A stretch of 64,000 bases of DNA. It comes from SKLM01 sp964575455. GTDB lineage: Bacteria > Chloroflexota > Anaerolineae > B4-G1. Positions 8,536 to 17,587 of this stretch are shown here, one piece after another (within the stretch, counting starts at the first letter, position 1; each line of letters starts with the position of its first letter). Made by a program: the position numbers and the translations under genes. The stretch lies in the NCBI GenBank assembly GCA_964575455.1, contig CAZNRX010000007.1, positions 1 through 64,000 of the forward strand, given 5' to 3'. The notes beneath the pieces are model-generated. The model made no database searches. It was not told the DNA's origin and saw only the letters and a list, made by a program, of their open reading frames with translations.

Positions 8536-9654
8536 CTATGACTTGTACGGCGCCAGCAAGCAGTCCACCTGGGCCACGGTCTGGCGCAGGCTGCGCTGCC
8601 TTTCCCGCACCACTTCCGCGAGACCGAGCGACAACGCCTCGATTGAGGGTTCTGGATTCGCTCGCTCGACCGTTTCTCGCCACTGGGACGGAATGGCGTC
8701 TGTCCCGTGCAATGCCCCGGCGATGGCTCCACCCACGCTGGCGTAGCTGTCGTTATCGCGCCCGTAGTTGACGCACCCAAGGAGCGTTTGCGAGATATCT
8801 CCATCTGCCGCGACCAGCATGCCCAGGGCCACCGCCAGGGTCTGGGCGGCTTCTGAACCCAGGGGGCTCACCTGGAGGGCCTCGTAGTAGTCCGGTCTGA
8901 GACTGAACACGTCGTCGTGACGCTGGGCTATGTCGACCGCCTTCCGCACGAGTCTCTCGTTGACCTGAAAGACGTGCTCGTACCAGTGCCAGCGTCGTGT
9001 CAGCTCGCCCTCCACGCGGTGAGCCTCGGACGCGGTCATCACGTCCTCCACTACCGACTCGACAGTTGCTTCTGGAGACGTGGCTGCCGAGACCGCTGCG
9101 GCGGCCATGGCTGCCGAGTACTTGGCGTACCCATCGCTGATGAAGTCAACGTCGTAGGAGAGCGCAAAGGCACGCTCCGGATCGCTCGGGCAGATGAGGC
9201 CTAGCGGGGCGTTCATCATGATGAAACCGTTGGTCGGTTGACCACCCCAGATCAGCTTATCCTCCCCGTAGATGCCGGCCAGGACGTACTCCTCCAGGAA
9301 GCCGCGCTCCAGGTCAGTCTCGGCGGCGTAGTACGCGTCGATGCAGGCTTTGACCAGATCGCCCCGTCGGGGCAGTCCCTCACAGTTGAGGATGGCCCGA
9401 CACAGGATGTGCTTGAGCCGCGTGTCGTCCGTGTAGCTGCCGGCCTCGGTCGAGAAATGCGAGTGGTAGTCGGGTGCATCCGCATACGGCAGGAGCTCGT
9501 CCACAACCCCGTGCTGCTCGACGATTTCCTCGTAGTGCCAGCCTTCCACGGGGCCGCCCATGGCATCGCCAATGGCGCCGGCTAGCATGGCGGCGTGGGT
9601 CTTGTCGAAAAGGATGGTCTGCTCCAAGTTGTCCGGATCCATGTCGATCTTCAC
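8536..9654 (-). CDS. ADP-ribosylglycohydrolase family protein
   Basis: Predicted metal-dependent glycohydrolase of the DraG/ARH fold, 372 residues. The diagnostic parts are GAIGDAMGGPVEGW near residue 27, YTDDTRLKHI near residue 75 (metal-binding Asp pair) and GRDNDSYASVGGAIAGAL near residue 300. In protein ADP-ribose hydrolases the last motif is normally GGDxDTxA; here it is GRDNDS, so activity on a free ribosyl compound rather than ADP-ribosyl protein is plausible. The start may be GTG at 9654 or ATG at 9642; neither ribosome site is ideal. It sits six bases after the UroD-fold gene. Confidence 0.84.
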   Translation of the reverse strand: MKIDMDPDNLEQTILFDKTHAAMLAGAIGDAMGGPVEGWHYEEIVEQHGVVDELLPYADAPDYHSHFSTEAGSYTDDTRLKHILCRAILNCEGLPRRGDLVKACIDAYYAAETDLERGFLEEYVLAGIYGEDKLIWGGQPTNGFIMMNAPLGLICPSDPERAFALSYDVDFISDGYAKYSAAMAAAAVSAATSPEATVESVVEDVMTASEAHRVEGELTRRWHWYEHVFQVNERLVRKAVDIAQRHDDVFSLRPDYYEALQVSPLGSEAAQTLAVALGMLVAADGDISQTLLGCVNYGRDNDSYASVGGAIAGALHGTDAIPSQWRETVERANPEPSIEALSLGLAEVVRERQRSLRQTVAQVDCLLAPYKS

Positions 9655-9660
9655 TCCATA

Positions 9661-10779
9661 CTACTTGTAAGAGCCAAATGCTCTTCCGACCTCGGCCATG
9701 ACCTGCAGGCTCTCGACAGGCGTGTCGTGGTACATCTCGTCGCCGGTCATCAAGATGTACCCGCCGCCCACCTTGCCTGTCAAGACCGTCTTCTTGACCA
9801 CTATGGCTATCTCCTCGGTCGTCCCTTTGCGGAGTAGGTGGACCTGGTCGATGTTCCCGAGCACCACGCCCGAGTCTCCCAGGACGCGCTTGACGGTGCC
9901 GATATCCCCGTCCCCCATGGGCGGCGATGGGAAGGTCTCGAAGGCGTCGCTGCCTAACTCTGTGTACAGGCCGAGCAGGTTGCTGCTGTAGCCGCAGTTG
10001 TGATAGACGGCGCGAAGCCCGCGCTTGTGAAGCTCCTGTATGTAGCGGCGATCGTAGGGCAGGACGTTCTCCCGATAGAAGTCCGGTCCGACGAAGTTGC
10101 CCTGGGCCATCAGCCCGCCGATCTGACAGAGGTCTGGCTTGAGCCCCTCCAGTGCGTCGAGCAACGGCGTCTCGTAGATGATGGCCCAGTTCAGCAAGCG
10201 CTCGTAGAGCGTGGGCCTCTCTAGGGCGTCCATGGTGAGCTGGGCCAGACCTCGCAGGTAGAGGGCTGCCCCCGTATGGGCGGCTCCGCCACCGTACGTG
10301 ACCACGATTCCGTCATCCCCGATCAGTTCCAGGGCTCGCTCCAGCGGTTTCGTGTCGACGGGTGGCCTAACCACGCGGTATCGTTCCATCAGGCGCAGGT
10401 CATCCTCTGTGCTGACCAGGTGCTCGTCCGTATGGCGGAAGAACCGACCCGGTTGCGACTCCTTCACGACGACCACTTCGCGCAGCTCACCCTCGGGCGT
10501 CTCGATTGTCTTGACTCGCCTCTGCGCGCCGTCCAGGTCGCGGATTCGCGTCGTGAGCCGCCACTGGTCGGTCTGCCAGGTTGTCACCTCGTCCAGGTAG
10601 ACGCGCAGGATGGTGTCGAAGCCAAGGGCCTTGGACACTCGGATCGTCTCGGCAAGGGTATCGAAGTCGGTGTGGCCCAGATACCCCTGCAGGAAGGCCG
10701 GGTCGATCCAGGCCACCACGGGCACCCGGTCCGGTATGCTGCCTTCCAGCACGTTCAACAGACGCTGCCTCGAATCCAT
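9661..10779 (-). CDS. UroD/MtaA-fold protein lacking the third metal ligand, paralogue 1
   Basis: 372-residue protein of the uroporphyrinogen decarboxylase superfamily. It lacks the N-terminal RQAGR-type motif of true heme-pathway decarboxylase. An HNCGY segment in the last third matches the HxC of corrinoid:thiol methyltransferases (MtaA-like), but where those have a Cys near the C-terminus (SPGC...TPLEN) this protein has TGDEMYHDTPVES, so zinc binding may be altered or use Asp/His. ATG start with AGGAG upstream. It follows the importer ATPase after a 105-base gap containing a stem-loop. The fold is confident; the reaction is unknown, possibly methyl or carboxyl transfer on the imported compound. 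Confidence 0.82.
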   Translation of the reverse strand: MDSRQRLLNVLEGSIPDRVPVVAWIDPAFLQGYLGHTDFDTLAETIRVSKALGFDTILRVYLDEVTTWQTDQWRLTTRIRDLDGAQRRVKTIETPEGELREVVVVKESQPGRFFRHTDEHLVSTEDDLRLMERYRVVRPPVDTKPLERALELIGDDGIVVTYGGGAAHTGAALYLRGLAQLTMDALERPTLYERLLNWAIIYETPLLDALEGLKPDLCQIGGLMAQGNFVGPDFYRENVLPYDRRYIQELHKRGLRAVYHNCGYSSNLLGLYTELGSDAFETFPSPPMGDGDIGTVKRVLGDSGVVLGNIDQVHLLRKGTTEEIAIVVKKTVLTGKVGGGYILMTGDEMYHDTPVESLQVMAEVGRAFGSYK

Positions 10780-10806
10780 GCGTCTCCTAGTGGCGCCGCG
10801 AGACCG

Positions 10807-10826
10807 GAGGGCGGATGACCGCCCTC
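10807..10826 (-). promoter_or_regulatory. intercistronic stem-loop after the importer ATPase gene
   Basis: Perfect 8-bp stem (GAGGGCGG) with an ATGA loop in the 105-base gap between the ATPase stop and the UroD-fold start. No T-run follows, so it is more likely an RNA-processing or stability element than a terminator. It could separate expression levels of transporter and enzymes. Confidence 0.4.
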
Positions 10827-10884
10827 TCCCCGCGGGCGTTGGGCGAGACGGCGCCAGACCAACCCCGGTCGCAGACTGGGCATC

Positions 10885-11934
10885 TCACTCGCGTGGCATC
10901 AACCAGATGTTATCCCGGGGGAGGGTCAGCGAGACCGTGTCATCCTGGCACAGACGCTTGGCCCAGGACGCGTCGGCCTCAACCTCAAACGACCACGCCT
11001 CCCTCCGCGCCGTGAGACGGGTGCACGTACCCAGGTAGATGCAGGTGTCGATCTTGGCCTCGATGGTGTTTTCCGCCCCCTCCTCGCCGATCCGTAGGTT
11101 CTCGGGACGCACCGTCAGGATCACGGGGCCGTCTTCGATGTCCTGCTGGTTCACGTTGAAGACACCCAGCGGCGTCTTGACCTCCCGTCCCTGCTTCAGG
11201 CCTTCCAGGAAGTTGACCGCGCCGAAGAAGTGAGCGATCTCCTCGTTGGCCGGGCGCTCGTAGAAGGCGCTCGGCTCAGCGAACTGCTGGAGCTCGCCCT
11301 CGAAGATCAGGGCGACCTGGTCAGCCAACATGACCGCCTCCTCCTGGTCGTGGGTCACGAACACCATGGTGATGTCGAACTCGCTCTGGATGCCGAGGAT
11401 GAGATCGCGCATCTCATCACGCAGGTGGGCGTCGAGGTTGCTGATCGGCTCGTCGAGCAGCAGGACCTTGGGCTCGATGATCAGCGCGCGCGCCAGGGCC
11501 ACCCGCTGCTGCTGACCCCCGGAGAGCTGGCTGGGGCCGCGATCCTGGTAGCCGGGCAGGCGGACAAGATCGAGCATATCGGCCACCTTCTCGTCGATGG
11601 TCGCCTTGTCCACGTGGCGCATGCGGAGGCCGAAGCCGACATTATCGCCGACCGACATGTAGGGGAAAAGCAGGTACTGCTGGAACACCATCGCAGCACC
11701 GCGCTTCTCGGCCGGGACGTCCAGCACCGATCGACCGTCGAACGTGATGTCGCCCTCCGTCGGCCACAGCAGTCCGGCGATCATCTTCAGGGTCGTCGTC
11801 TTGCCGCAGCCGGAGGGTCCCAGAAAGGCCGTGATCCTGCCCGACTCTATCGTCAGATCGAGATCGTTGACGGCCATGACCTCATCCTCGCCCTGGAAGA
11901 CCTTCTTGAGCCCGTGCAGACCTACCTCAGTCAT
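10885..11934 (-). CDS. ABC importer ATPase
   Basis: Nucleotide-binding subunit, 349 residues, powering the importer encoded just upstream. Walker A is GPSGCGKTT, the signature is LSGGQQQRVALARAL, Walker B is VLLLDEPISNLDA and the switch His is in MVFVTHDQEEAV. A C-terminal TOBE-like region (TVRPENLRIG) places it in the MalK/PotA/ThiQ class, in which this part can be regulatory. The start ATG at 11934 overlaps the permease stop as ATGA. The longer open frame upstream runs over the permease gene and is rejected. Confidence 0.93.
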   Translation of the reverse strand: MTEVGLHGLKKVFQGEDEVMAVNDLDLTIESGRITAFLGPSGCGKTTTLKMIAGLLWPTEGDITFDGRSVLDVPAEKRGAAMVFQQYLLFPYMSVGDNVGFGLRMRHVDKATIDEKVADMLDLVRLPGYQDRGPSQLSGGQQQRVALARALIIEPKVLLLDEPISNLDAHLRDEMRDLILGIQSEFDITMVFVTHDQEEAVMLADQVALIFEGELQQFAEPSAFYERPANEEIAHFFGAVNFLEGLKQGREVKTPLGVFNVNQQDIEDGPVILTVRPENLRIGEEGAENTIEAKIDTCIYLGTCTRLTARREAWSFEVEADASWAKRLCQDDTVSLTLPRDNIWLMPRE

Positions 11935-12809
11935 GCCTCTACGCCTCCTATTGCAACGCTCTCGCCCGTCAGGTAGCGAGAGCTGACGATCAAGTATAGA
12001 ACCGACGGTGCGATGAAGATCAAGCACAGTACCGCTGTGAAGGGATGCTTTCTCGCTCCGGCAAACGTGAACAGCAGCAGGGGCACCGTCAGCACCCTCC
12101 CGCCGCTGATGAGAAGCGTGGTGATGTACTGACCCCACGAGATGATGAAGGCGAACAGCCCGGCCACAACGATGCCGGGCAGGATCGTGGGGAGCGTCAC
12201 GTGGAGGAACGTGCGCACGGGGCCCGCCCCCAGCGTCCTGGCCTGCTCCTCGTACTCGGGGTCGTAGTTGGCGAAGACGCTGGCCATCACGGTGGTGACG
12301 TAGGGCGTGATGGGGATCAGATGGGCCAGCACCACGCCGACCATCGTCCCGGACAGTCCCAGCTTGATAAAGATCACATGAATGCCCATGAGGGACGTCA
12401 TCGCGGGGACGATGGAGGGGGCCAGGATCAGGAACTCCACGAGTCGCTTACCGCGGAAGTTGTGAAGTCCGAGCGCCCGTCCCGCCGGCACGCCGATGAT
12501 CAGCGAAAGTAGGGTGGCAGCCAGCGCGATGATGCCCCCTGCTCGCGCCGCCTCACCGGCGCGAGAAGCCGGGGAGAGCACGTATCGCCAGGCGTGCAGG
12601 CTCCACTCGGGCGGAGCCAGTTTGGGGTAGAACCAACGGTTGGTAAACGCCCAAAGGACGATCGGAAGCAGCGGCAGCAGGATGCTCACCACGATGCCCG
12701 CCATCACCAGATAGCTCACCACGCGGAGAGGGTCGCTCCGTCCTGGTCGGGCCGCATCCCCACCACCCCTCACGCGTCTGAGGATTCCCTCGTATGCTCT
12801 ATTCGCCAT
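11931..12809 (-). CDS. ABC importer permease, second subunit
   Basis: Inner-membrane subunit (292 residues) with about six hydrophobic helices. A permease EAA loop reads EEQARTLGAGPVRTFLHVTLP, where the ATPase docks. Its type resembles PotC/CysW-like subunits of spermidine, thiamine or iron importers. GGGGGAG lies upstream of the ATG. It is translationally coupled to the ATPase and lies 63 bases after the first permease. Confidence 0.92.
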   Translation of the reverse strand: MANRAYEGILRRVRGGGDAARPGRSDPLRVVSYLVMAGIVVSILLPLLPIVLWAFTNRWFYPKLAPPEWSLHAWRYVLSPASRAGEAARAGGIIALAATLLSLIIGVPAGRALGLHNFRGKRLVEFLILAPSIVPAMTSLMGIHVIFIKLGLSGTMVGVVLAHLIPITPYVTTVMASVFANYDPEYEEQARTLGAGPVRTFLHVTLPTILPGIVVAGLFAFIISWGQYITTLLISGGRVLTVPLLLFTFAGARKHPFTAVLCLIFIAPSVLYLIVSSRYLTGESVAIGGVEA

Positions 12810-12872
12810 ACCACTCCCCCTGTTACACCAATATGCGCCGAGAAGCCAGCAGCCGTTCGTGTTCGCTTCACG

Positions 12873-13757
12873 CTATTCCTGTCGGACGCGGGCCGCCAGC
12901 CGCATGTAGAACCAGACCAGGATGGTGACCAGCACGGCCATAACCGTGGCCATCGCCATGGCCTCCTTTCGGAAGCCCAGATCGACGTTCGTGTAGTACT
13001 CGAAAGCCAGGACCGCCAATGCCTTGGGATGGGACGCGCCTAACAGGAACGGGATGGCATAGGAGCTGAACACGGCGGCGAAGACCAGAATCGCGCCGCG
13101 CAGGAGTCCCGGCATGATAAGCGGAAGAAGCACGTGCCGCACGCGCTGCCACCGGTTGGCGCCCAGCGTGCGCGCCAAATCCTCATAGTCCTCGCCGACG
13201 GACTGCAGGGTGGCCAACAGGATGATGCCCGTGAACGAGACGCCCTTCCAGACGTAGACGAGGATGACGGAGATCAGGTTCTTGTCGTACACCAGCGCCG
13301 GGAAGCTCGTGGGGTCCTGTGCTAGTCCGACCTGATACGCCAGCCGCGAGAGCAGACCGGCCCGTGAGAGCAAGAAGATGGCGGCAATGGCGCCCATCAC
13401 GTGTGGGATGGGGATGTTGAGCTGGAAGATGAAGGTGACGACCTTCTTCCCCCACAGGGACTGTCGCAGCACCAGGGCGCAGATCACGGCCAGAACCGAC
13501 ATCAGCACCGTGGTGGAGATCGACACCCGGAGCGTCAAGAGGAGCGCGCCGACGAACCTTTCGTCCGTCAGGACGTTGACGTAGTGCTGCAGGTTCACCC
13601 CGTAGTCCCCGGCCAGCGGCTCCATCCCGAAGCTCTGCAAAACGCCGAGGACCAGCCCGCCCATGAACAACACGAGGATGACCGCCAGCGCACCGGACAG
13701 CATCAGGGGCACCTGGAGTCGTCTATAGAGCCTGGTTGTGGTCAGCCGAGAAAGCAT
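12873..13757 (-). CDS. ABC importer permease, first subunit
   Basis: Inner-membrane subunit, 294 residues, about six membrane helices, with an EAA loop YEDLARTLGANRWQRVRHVLLP. The start is the ATG at 13757, with GGGAGGG seven to eight bases upstream; the ten-residue longer form has no ribosome site and would enter the stem-loop region. It pairs with the following permease to form the channel. Confidence 0.92.
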   Translation of the reverse strand: MLSRLTTTRLYRRLQVPLMLSGALAVILVLFMGGLVLGVLQSFGMEPLAGDYGVNLQHYVNVLTDERFVGALLLTLRVSISTTVLMSVLAVICALVLRQSLWGKKVVTFIFQLNIPIPHVMGAIAAIFLLSRAGLLSRLAYQVGLAQDPTSFPALVYDKNLISVILVYVWKGVSFTGIILLATLQSVGEDYEDLARTLGANRWQRVRHVLLPLIMPGLLRGAILVFAAVFSSYAIPFLLGASHPKALAVLAFEYYTNVDLGFRKEAMAMATVMAVLVTILVWFYMRLAARVRQE

Positions 13758-13778
13758 ATGTGGCCCTCCCTGAGGATG

Positions 13779-13813
13779 GCGCGACACGGGGCTCTCTGAT
13801 GCCCGTGTCGCGC
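13779..13813 (-). promoter_or_regulatory. strong stem-loop between binding protein and permease genes
   Basis: Perfect 12-bp inverted repeat (GCGCGACACGGG) with an 11-base loop, in the 74-base gap after the solute-binding-protein stop. In known importer operons (for example malE-malF) such structures protect upstream mRNA so that binding protein outnumbers channel. No T-run. The same function is inferred here. Confidence 0.6.
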
Positions 13814-13831
13814 GCTCTCTTTAAGCCGTGG

Positions 13832-15139
13832 CTAGTCGAGCTGGACGTTCTCCTCCCAGCCTTCCTCGATGGCGGTCAGCCAGTCAGCCTGGAGCTCCGG
13901 CAGCTTGAATTCCGCTCTTACGTCCGGCGGCAGCGTGTAGGGTCCTAGCTGATCCGCAAAGGCCTGGTACCGCTCCTGGTACTCCGGGGGGAGCGAGTCG
14001 AGGTCGACCGGCGGGAAGGTGTCCTGCACCTCCAGCCGGAAGTAGAACTGGGCCTCGAGCCCCGTGATGTAGTTGGCCGTGACCACCGCGGCTGCCGGAT
14101 GGGCGGCGTTGTAGGCGACGGCGATGTAGTTGGTGTTGCCGATCATCCCGCTCTTCAGCATGTGGGGACGGGCCGTCTCTGGCAGCGTGCCCTCGTCCAC
14201 CAGGGATTTGATGCCGGAGCCGCCGTAGCTGATGTACATGTCGATCTGAGCATTGGCGAATAGATCCTGCAGCTCGGCGCTGCCAGTGGGGTAGGTGGTT
14301 CCCTCTCGCCACAGCGAGGGCTCGAGCTCGTTGAGCAGATCCCAACACGCCTGGAACTCCTCCTCGAACAGCTCCTGGTCGAAGGGGCCAAGGAACTGCT
14401 CGTAGCCACCGGTGGCGTGGTAGCAGAAGTGCCGCACGTTCAGGCTTCCCGTGAAGTCGGGCGGCGCGGGGTAGGTGAACCGTCCTGGGTTGTCCTTGAT
14501 CCATTGGATCAGGGCCGCCATGTCCTCCGGGGGCTCCGGCATTCTGGCGCTGTCGTATACCATGGCGCTCTGCGCCGAGCCCCACGGCATCTCGTAGCCC
14601 TCAACCGGGTAGCCGAAGTCGTTGGCTATGGCGGGATCGCTCCAATCGTAGTACTGGCCTGAGGGCACCGACTCCGCCCAGGGTCCGTAGAGCAGATCGG
14701 CCTCCTTCATGGTGCGGAAGTTCTCGCCGTTGATCCACATGATGTCGACGGCGCCGCCGGTGTCCTTCCCGGCTGCCTTCTCGTCCCGCACCTGGTTGAT
14801 GAACTCGGTGGGTCCGGCCACCGGCACCTGCTTCATCGTGATGTTGTAGTTCTCCTTGAGCTTATCGGCCAGCCAGCCGTTGACCCATTCGTTGTAGACT
14901 GAGCTACCGCCCCACATCCAGAAGGTGACCTCCTGGCCGTTGGCCTGGGCGACGATCTCCTCCCAGGTCATGCCGTCGAGGGGCGCCGGCAGGCCCAGCG
15001 TCTCTGGGGCCTCCGTGGGCTCCTCCGTCGGAGGTTCTGTCGGCACCTCGGTCGGTTCGGGGGTCGGACCGGCGCAGGCCCCCATGACCAGGGCGACGAC
15101 GATCAGGGCACTAAACACAACCAGCGACTTGCGCATCAT
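13832..15139 (-). CDS. ABC importer substrate-binding lipoprotein (YnjB-type)
   Basis: Extracytoplasmic solute receptor, 435 residues. The signal peptide ends in a VMGAC lipobox (lipidated Cys near residue 21), then a Thr/Glu/Pro-rich tether to about residue 45, then a type-2 periplasmic-binding fold. The FTYPAPPDFTGSLNVR segment near residue 195 recalls YnjB-type receptors of the thiamine/polyamine-like cluster. The ligand cannot be predicted; the company of sugar and nucleoside enzymes suggests a glycoside or nucleoside-like compound. ATG start with AAAGGAG upstream. Confidence 0.9.
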   Translation of the reverse strand: MMRKSLVVFSALIVVALVMGACAGPTPEPTEVPTEPPTEEPTEAPETLGLPAPLDGMTWEEIVAQANGQEVTFWMWGGSSVYNEWVNGWLADKLKENYNITMKQVPVAGPTEFINQVRDEKAAGKDTGGAVDIMWINGENFRTMKEADLLYGPWAESVPSGQYYDWSDPAIANDFGYPVEGYEMPWGSAQSAMVYDSARMPEPPEDMAALIQWIKDNPGRFTYPAPPDFTGSLNVRHFCYHATGGYEQFLGPFDQELFEEEFQACWDLLNELEPSLWREGTTYPTGSAELQDLFANAQIDMYISYGGSGIKSLVDEGTLPETARPHMLKSGMIGNTNYIAVAYNAAHPAAAVVTANYITGLEAQFYFRLEVQDTFPPVDLDSLPPEYQERYQAFADQLGPYTLPPDVRAEFKLPELQADWLTAIEEGWEENVQLD

Positions 15140-15215
15140 CTCACTCCTTTGTTTCTAGTCTCCACTTCCTATGGGCTCTTGGGCCCACACCTGTCTTGCA
15201 CGTCACGACGAAGCC

Positions 15216-16676
15216 TCACTTGGTGGGTAAATCACCTCCTTCCGGCATGGTACTTGCAGATGTCGAGAAATCACGATAGGGGACAAGTTTCATGATGTCG
15301 ATGTCCGCCCAAGCGGCCAGCTCCTGGAAGGCGTCCGCCCAGTCGCCCAGGGCCAGAGGATAGTGATGGGGAAGGCCCTGGTAGCTTGCCGTCTCGATGA
15401 GATCGCGGGCCCGAGCTGGTTCGCCGTCGATGCGCAAGTCGGTCACCCACCCCCGGCTCCCCTGGTAGCCCCGGCTTGGTCCTTCGACCACCTGTCCGGT
15501 CAAGAGGAAGGCCTGGGAGGCGTCCGGGCTGAACCGAGCCACCGTCAGCGGGCCCGGTCGCAGCACCACGTCGGACGATGCGCCAGAGCGAGGCGCTCCC
15601 GGCGGGTTGGAGCGATCGAGGGTGGGGTGATACGTGATGCACTGACCGGCGTCGTCAGCCAGGCCACCCGGCGTGGGCCCACAGTGCCACAGATGGATCA
15701 GGTCTTCCTCGTCGATCACAGTCACCAGATCCATCATCGTGGTTGGTGCTTCGCTCAAGTGGTGCAGAGCGAGCATACTGATCGCTCCCACCACGTCTCC
15801 CTCGCACGACGTGGGAAGTCCGTGGTCGTTCAGCCAGGCGACGGCGGCACAAGGCCCCAGGCCGTCCATCTGCTCCTGGAACTCGGGCCAGCAGCGGAGA
15901 GCGACGGCGTCGTAATCACCATCCACGGCGGCGTCTCGGACGGCCAGGACGGCTCGGCCGGTTAGCTCGAGCCACGACCGGTCAACGGCCACTCGCGCCG
16001 CGCTTGCTGCCATGTCGTCGACCAGTGTCGAGACCTCCTGCTCGGTGTAGCCTTGGGCCCGCTCGAAGACATCGCCCAGGTCGTGCCGCTCCACCCTCAG
16101 GCCCAGCCGGGTCTCGATGGCTGCCGGGTCATAGGTCAGGTTGTAGAAGGTGGGCGCCACGTCCCCCAGCAGCAGGATGCGGGTCGCACGCAGGTTCTTC
16201 AGCGCGGTGAGCGCCCTGACCGTAAGGCACAGTCGCCGTTGAAAGAACTCGTCATCGGCATCACCGTAGAACCATTTGAAGGGCTGCTGGCGGTCCGGAA
16301 GGTTCTTTCGGAGCAGGCTGGTGGCCAGGTTCAGGCCACTGAACGAGTTGAGCGGGATCTCGCCGCTCAGCGACGGCTCCGGCACCGACCAGATGCCCAA
16401 CGGCGCCTCTATCTTGAGCAATGGCATCCACACGTCACCGAGCGCAAAAGAGCTGGCCTGGATCAGAACGAAGTCAACCTCTTCGTCGGCGAGCCGCCGC
16501 GCCGCCTTCTCAGCGTCCTCCGCGGACTGCACGGCGTCCGGGAGAGGCAGGAGATTGAAACCCCAAGCCTCGGCCAGCGCCTCCAGGCCCTCCACGGCGT
16601 GTTGATAGACGCCGTACTCCTTGGCCGAGAAGTTGGCGAAGGATGTGCCCACAAAGCCTAAGCGGAGTTTCTCCAT
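15216..16676 (-). CDS. L-fucose/L-arabinose isomerase-like protein
   Basis: 486-residue protein of the FucI/AraA fold, which interconverts aldoses and ketoses using manganese. The N-terminal substrate-recognition domain starts LRLGFVGTSFANF. The central domain has VALRCWPEF near residue 265 and CEGDVVGAISML near residue 291 (metal Glu), followed by MMDLV (Asp) and LIHLWHCG (His), so all three expected metal ligands seem present. Proteins of this branch are often uncharacterised. The ATG at 16676 is four bases after the transporter stop and is preferred over a TTG one codon earlier. Likely acts on the imported or hydrolysed sugar. Confidence 0.83.
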   Translation of the reverse strand: MEKLRLGFVGTSFANFSAKEYGVYQHAVEGLEALAEAWGFNLLPLPDAVQSAEDAEKAARRLADEEVDFVLIQASSFALGDVWMPLLKIEAPLGIWSVPEPSLSGEIPLNSFSGLNLATSLLRKNLPDRQQPFKWFYGDADDEFFQRRLCLTVRALTALKNLRATRILLLGDVAPTFYNLTYDPAAIETRLGLRVERHDLGDVFERAQGYTEQEVSTLVDDMAASAARVAVDRSWLELTGRAVLAVRDAAVDGDYDAVALRCWPEFQEQMDGLGPCAAVAWLNDHGLPTSCEGDVVGAISMLALHHLSEAPTTMMDLVTVIDEEDLIHLWHCGPTPGGLADDAGQCITYHPTLDRSNPPGAPRSGASSDVVLRPGPLTVARFSPDASQAFLLTGQVVEGPSRGYQGSRGWVTDLRIDGEPARARDLIETASYQGLPHHYPLALGDWADAFQELAAWADIDIMKLVPYRDFSTSASTMPEGGDLPTK

Positions 16677-16680
16677 CAAC

Positions 16681-17574
16681 CTATCCTTTCGAGAAGTGAA
16701 TCCGAATCAGCCAGAAGACGCCTGCCAGGATGAGCGCCCCGCCCAGCAGCTCGAGAGCGCTCGGCAGCTCGCCCAAGGCAAGATACGCCATGGGCACGAC
16801 GAAGAGCGGCTGCACGCCCAGGACCAGTGTGACGTGGGAGAGCGACCAGCACTGGAGAGCCCGGTAGCGGAGCAGGAAGCTGGCGCAGGGCCCCAGGAAG
16901 GCGCCCAACAGGGTCACGAGCCAGTATGAGCGGGCCGCGCGAAAATCCAGCCTGCCGGTGGCGAGCCCCCAGCCCGCGATGGCCACCACCCCCACCGCCG
17001 CTCTGTAGAAGACCACCACGTTGGGGTGGGTCACCGCCACGGCCACCTTCGCCAGCAGGCCCTGGACCGCACCCAGACAGCACGCCAGCAGCGTCAGAAT
17101 CACACCTGCACCGACCAGCTCCCAGCGTCCAAAGGTGGTGACGACCCCACCCGCGATCATCAGCGCCCCAGGAGCCAGCTCCATCGGCGTCAACCTCTCG
17201 CCCAGGAAGACGGCGCTGGCCAGGATGGTCAGTAAAGGAGCGAAGCGCCACAGGAAGGAGGAGAGCGAAGAGGTCAGCAGGCTGAGGCCGCCCCAGGTGA
17301 GGAGCATGCCGACGCCACTTGCCAGCCCAAGGACGGTCATCCTACCCACCAGGTCACCGGGCAGCCTCAGATCCTCGCCATGGCCGGATATCAGCACGGC
17401 GAGCAACGAGTAGCCCGCAGCAGCCGCGCACCACACCAGCCCGAATGTCTCTATGTTGAATGCCCCCAAGCCGTACTTGGCGGTGATGAAATTCGTGGAG
17501 AGTAAGAAGGTACCAGCTATGGACAACACGAACCCTCTCGTTGGCTGTGTCGACACGGTGTTCCGTGCTCCCAT
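16681..17574 (-). CDS. EamA/DMT-family membrane transporter
   Basis: Integral membrane protein of 297 residues with about ten hydrophobic helices arranged as two repeats (from residues about 14 and 155), typical of drug/metabolite transporters. Such proteins export or import small metabolites; here it could expel a by-product or take up a sugar. The start is the ATG at 17574, with GAGGATCAG upstream and 13 bases after the GH42 stop; the longer open frame adds a hydrophilic N-terminus that overlaps the GH42 end and is rejected. Confidence 0.87.
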   Translation of the reverse strand: MGARNTVSTQPTRGFVLSIAGTFLLSTNFITAKYGLGAFNIETFGLVWCAAAAGYSLLAVLISGHGEDLRLPGDLVGRMTVLGLASGVGMLLTWGGLSLLTSSLSSFLWRFAPLLTILASAVFLGERLTPMELAPGALMIAGGVVTTFGRWELVGAGVILTLLACCLGAVQGLLAKVAVAVTHPNVVVFYRAAVGVVAIAGWGLATGRLDFRAARSYWLVTLLGAFLGPCASFLLRYRALQCWSLSHVTLVLGVQPLFVVPMAYLALGELPSALELLGGALILAGVFWLIRIHFSKG

Positions 17575-17587
17575 GGCTAACTGATCC

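Noticed and set aside
9661..10779. true uroporphyrinogen decarboxylase of heme synthesis
   Set aside because: The N-terminal Arg-rich signature is absent, no other heme gene is nearby and the locus is catabolic.
11230..11976. 248-codon open frame antisense to the ABC ATPase gene
   Set aside because: Fully covered by a clear ATPase on the other strand; the His/Gln/Asp-rich translation matches no family.
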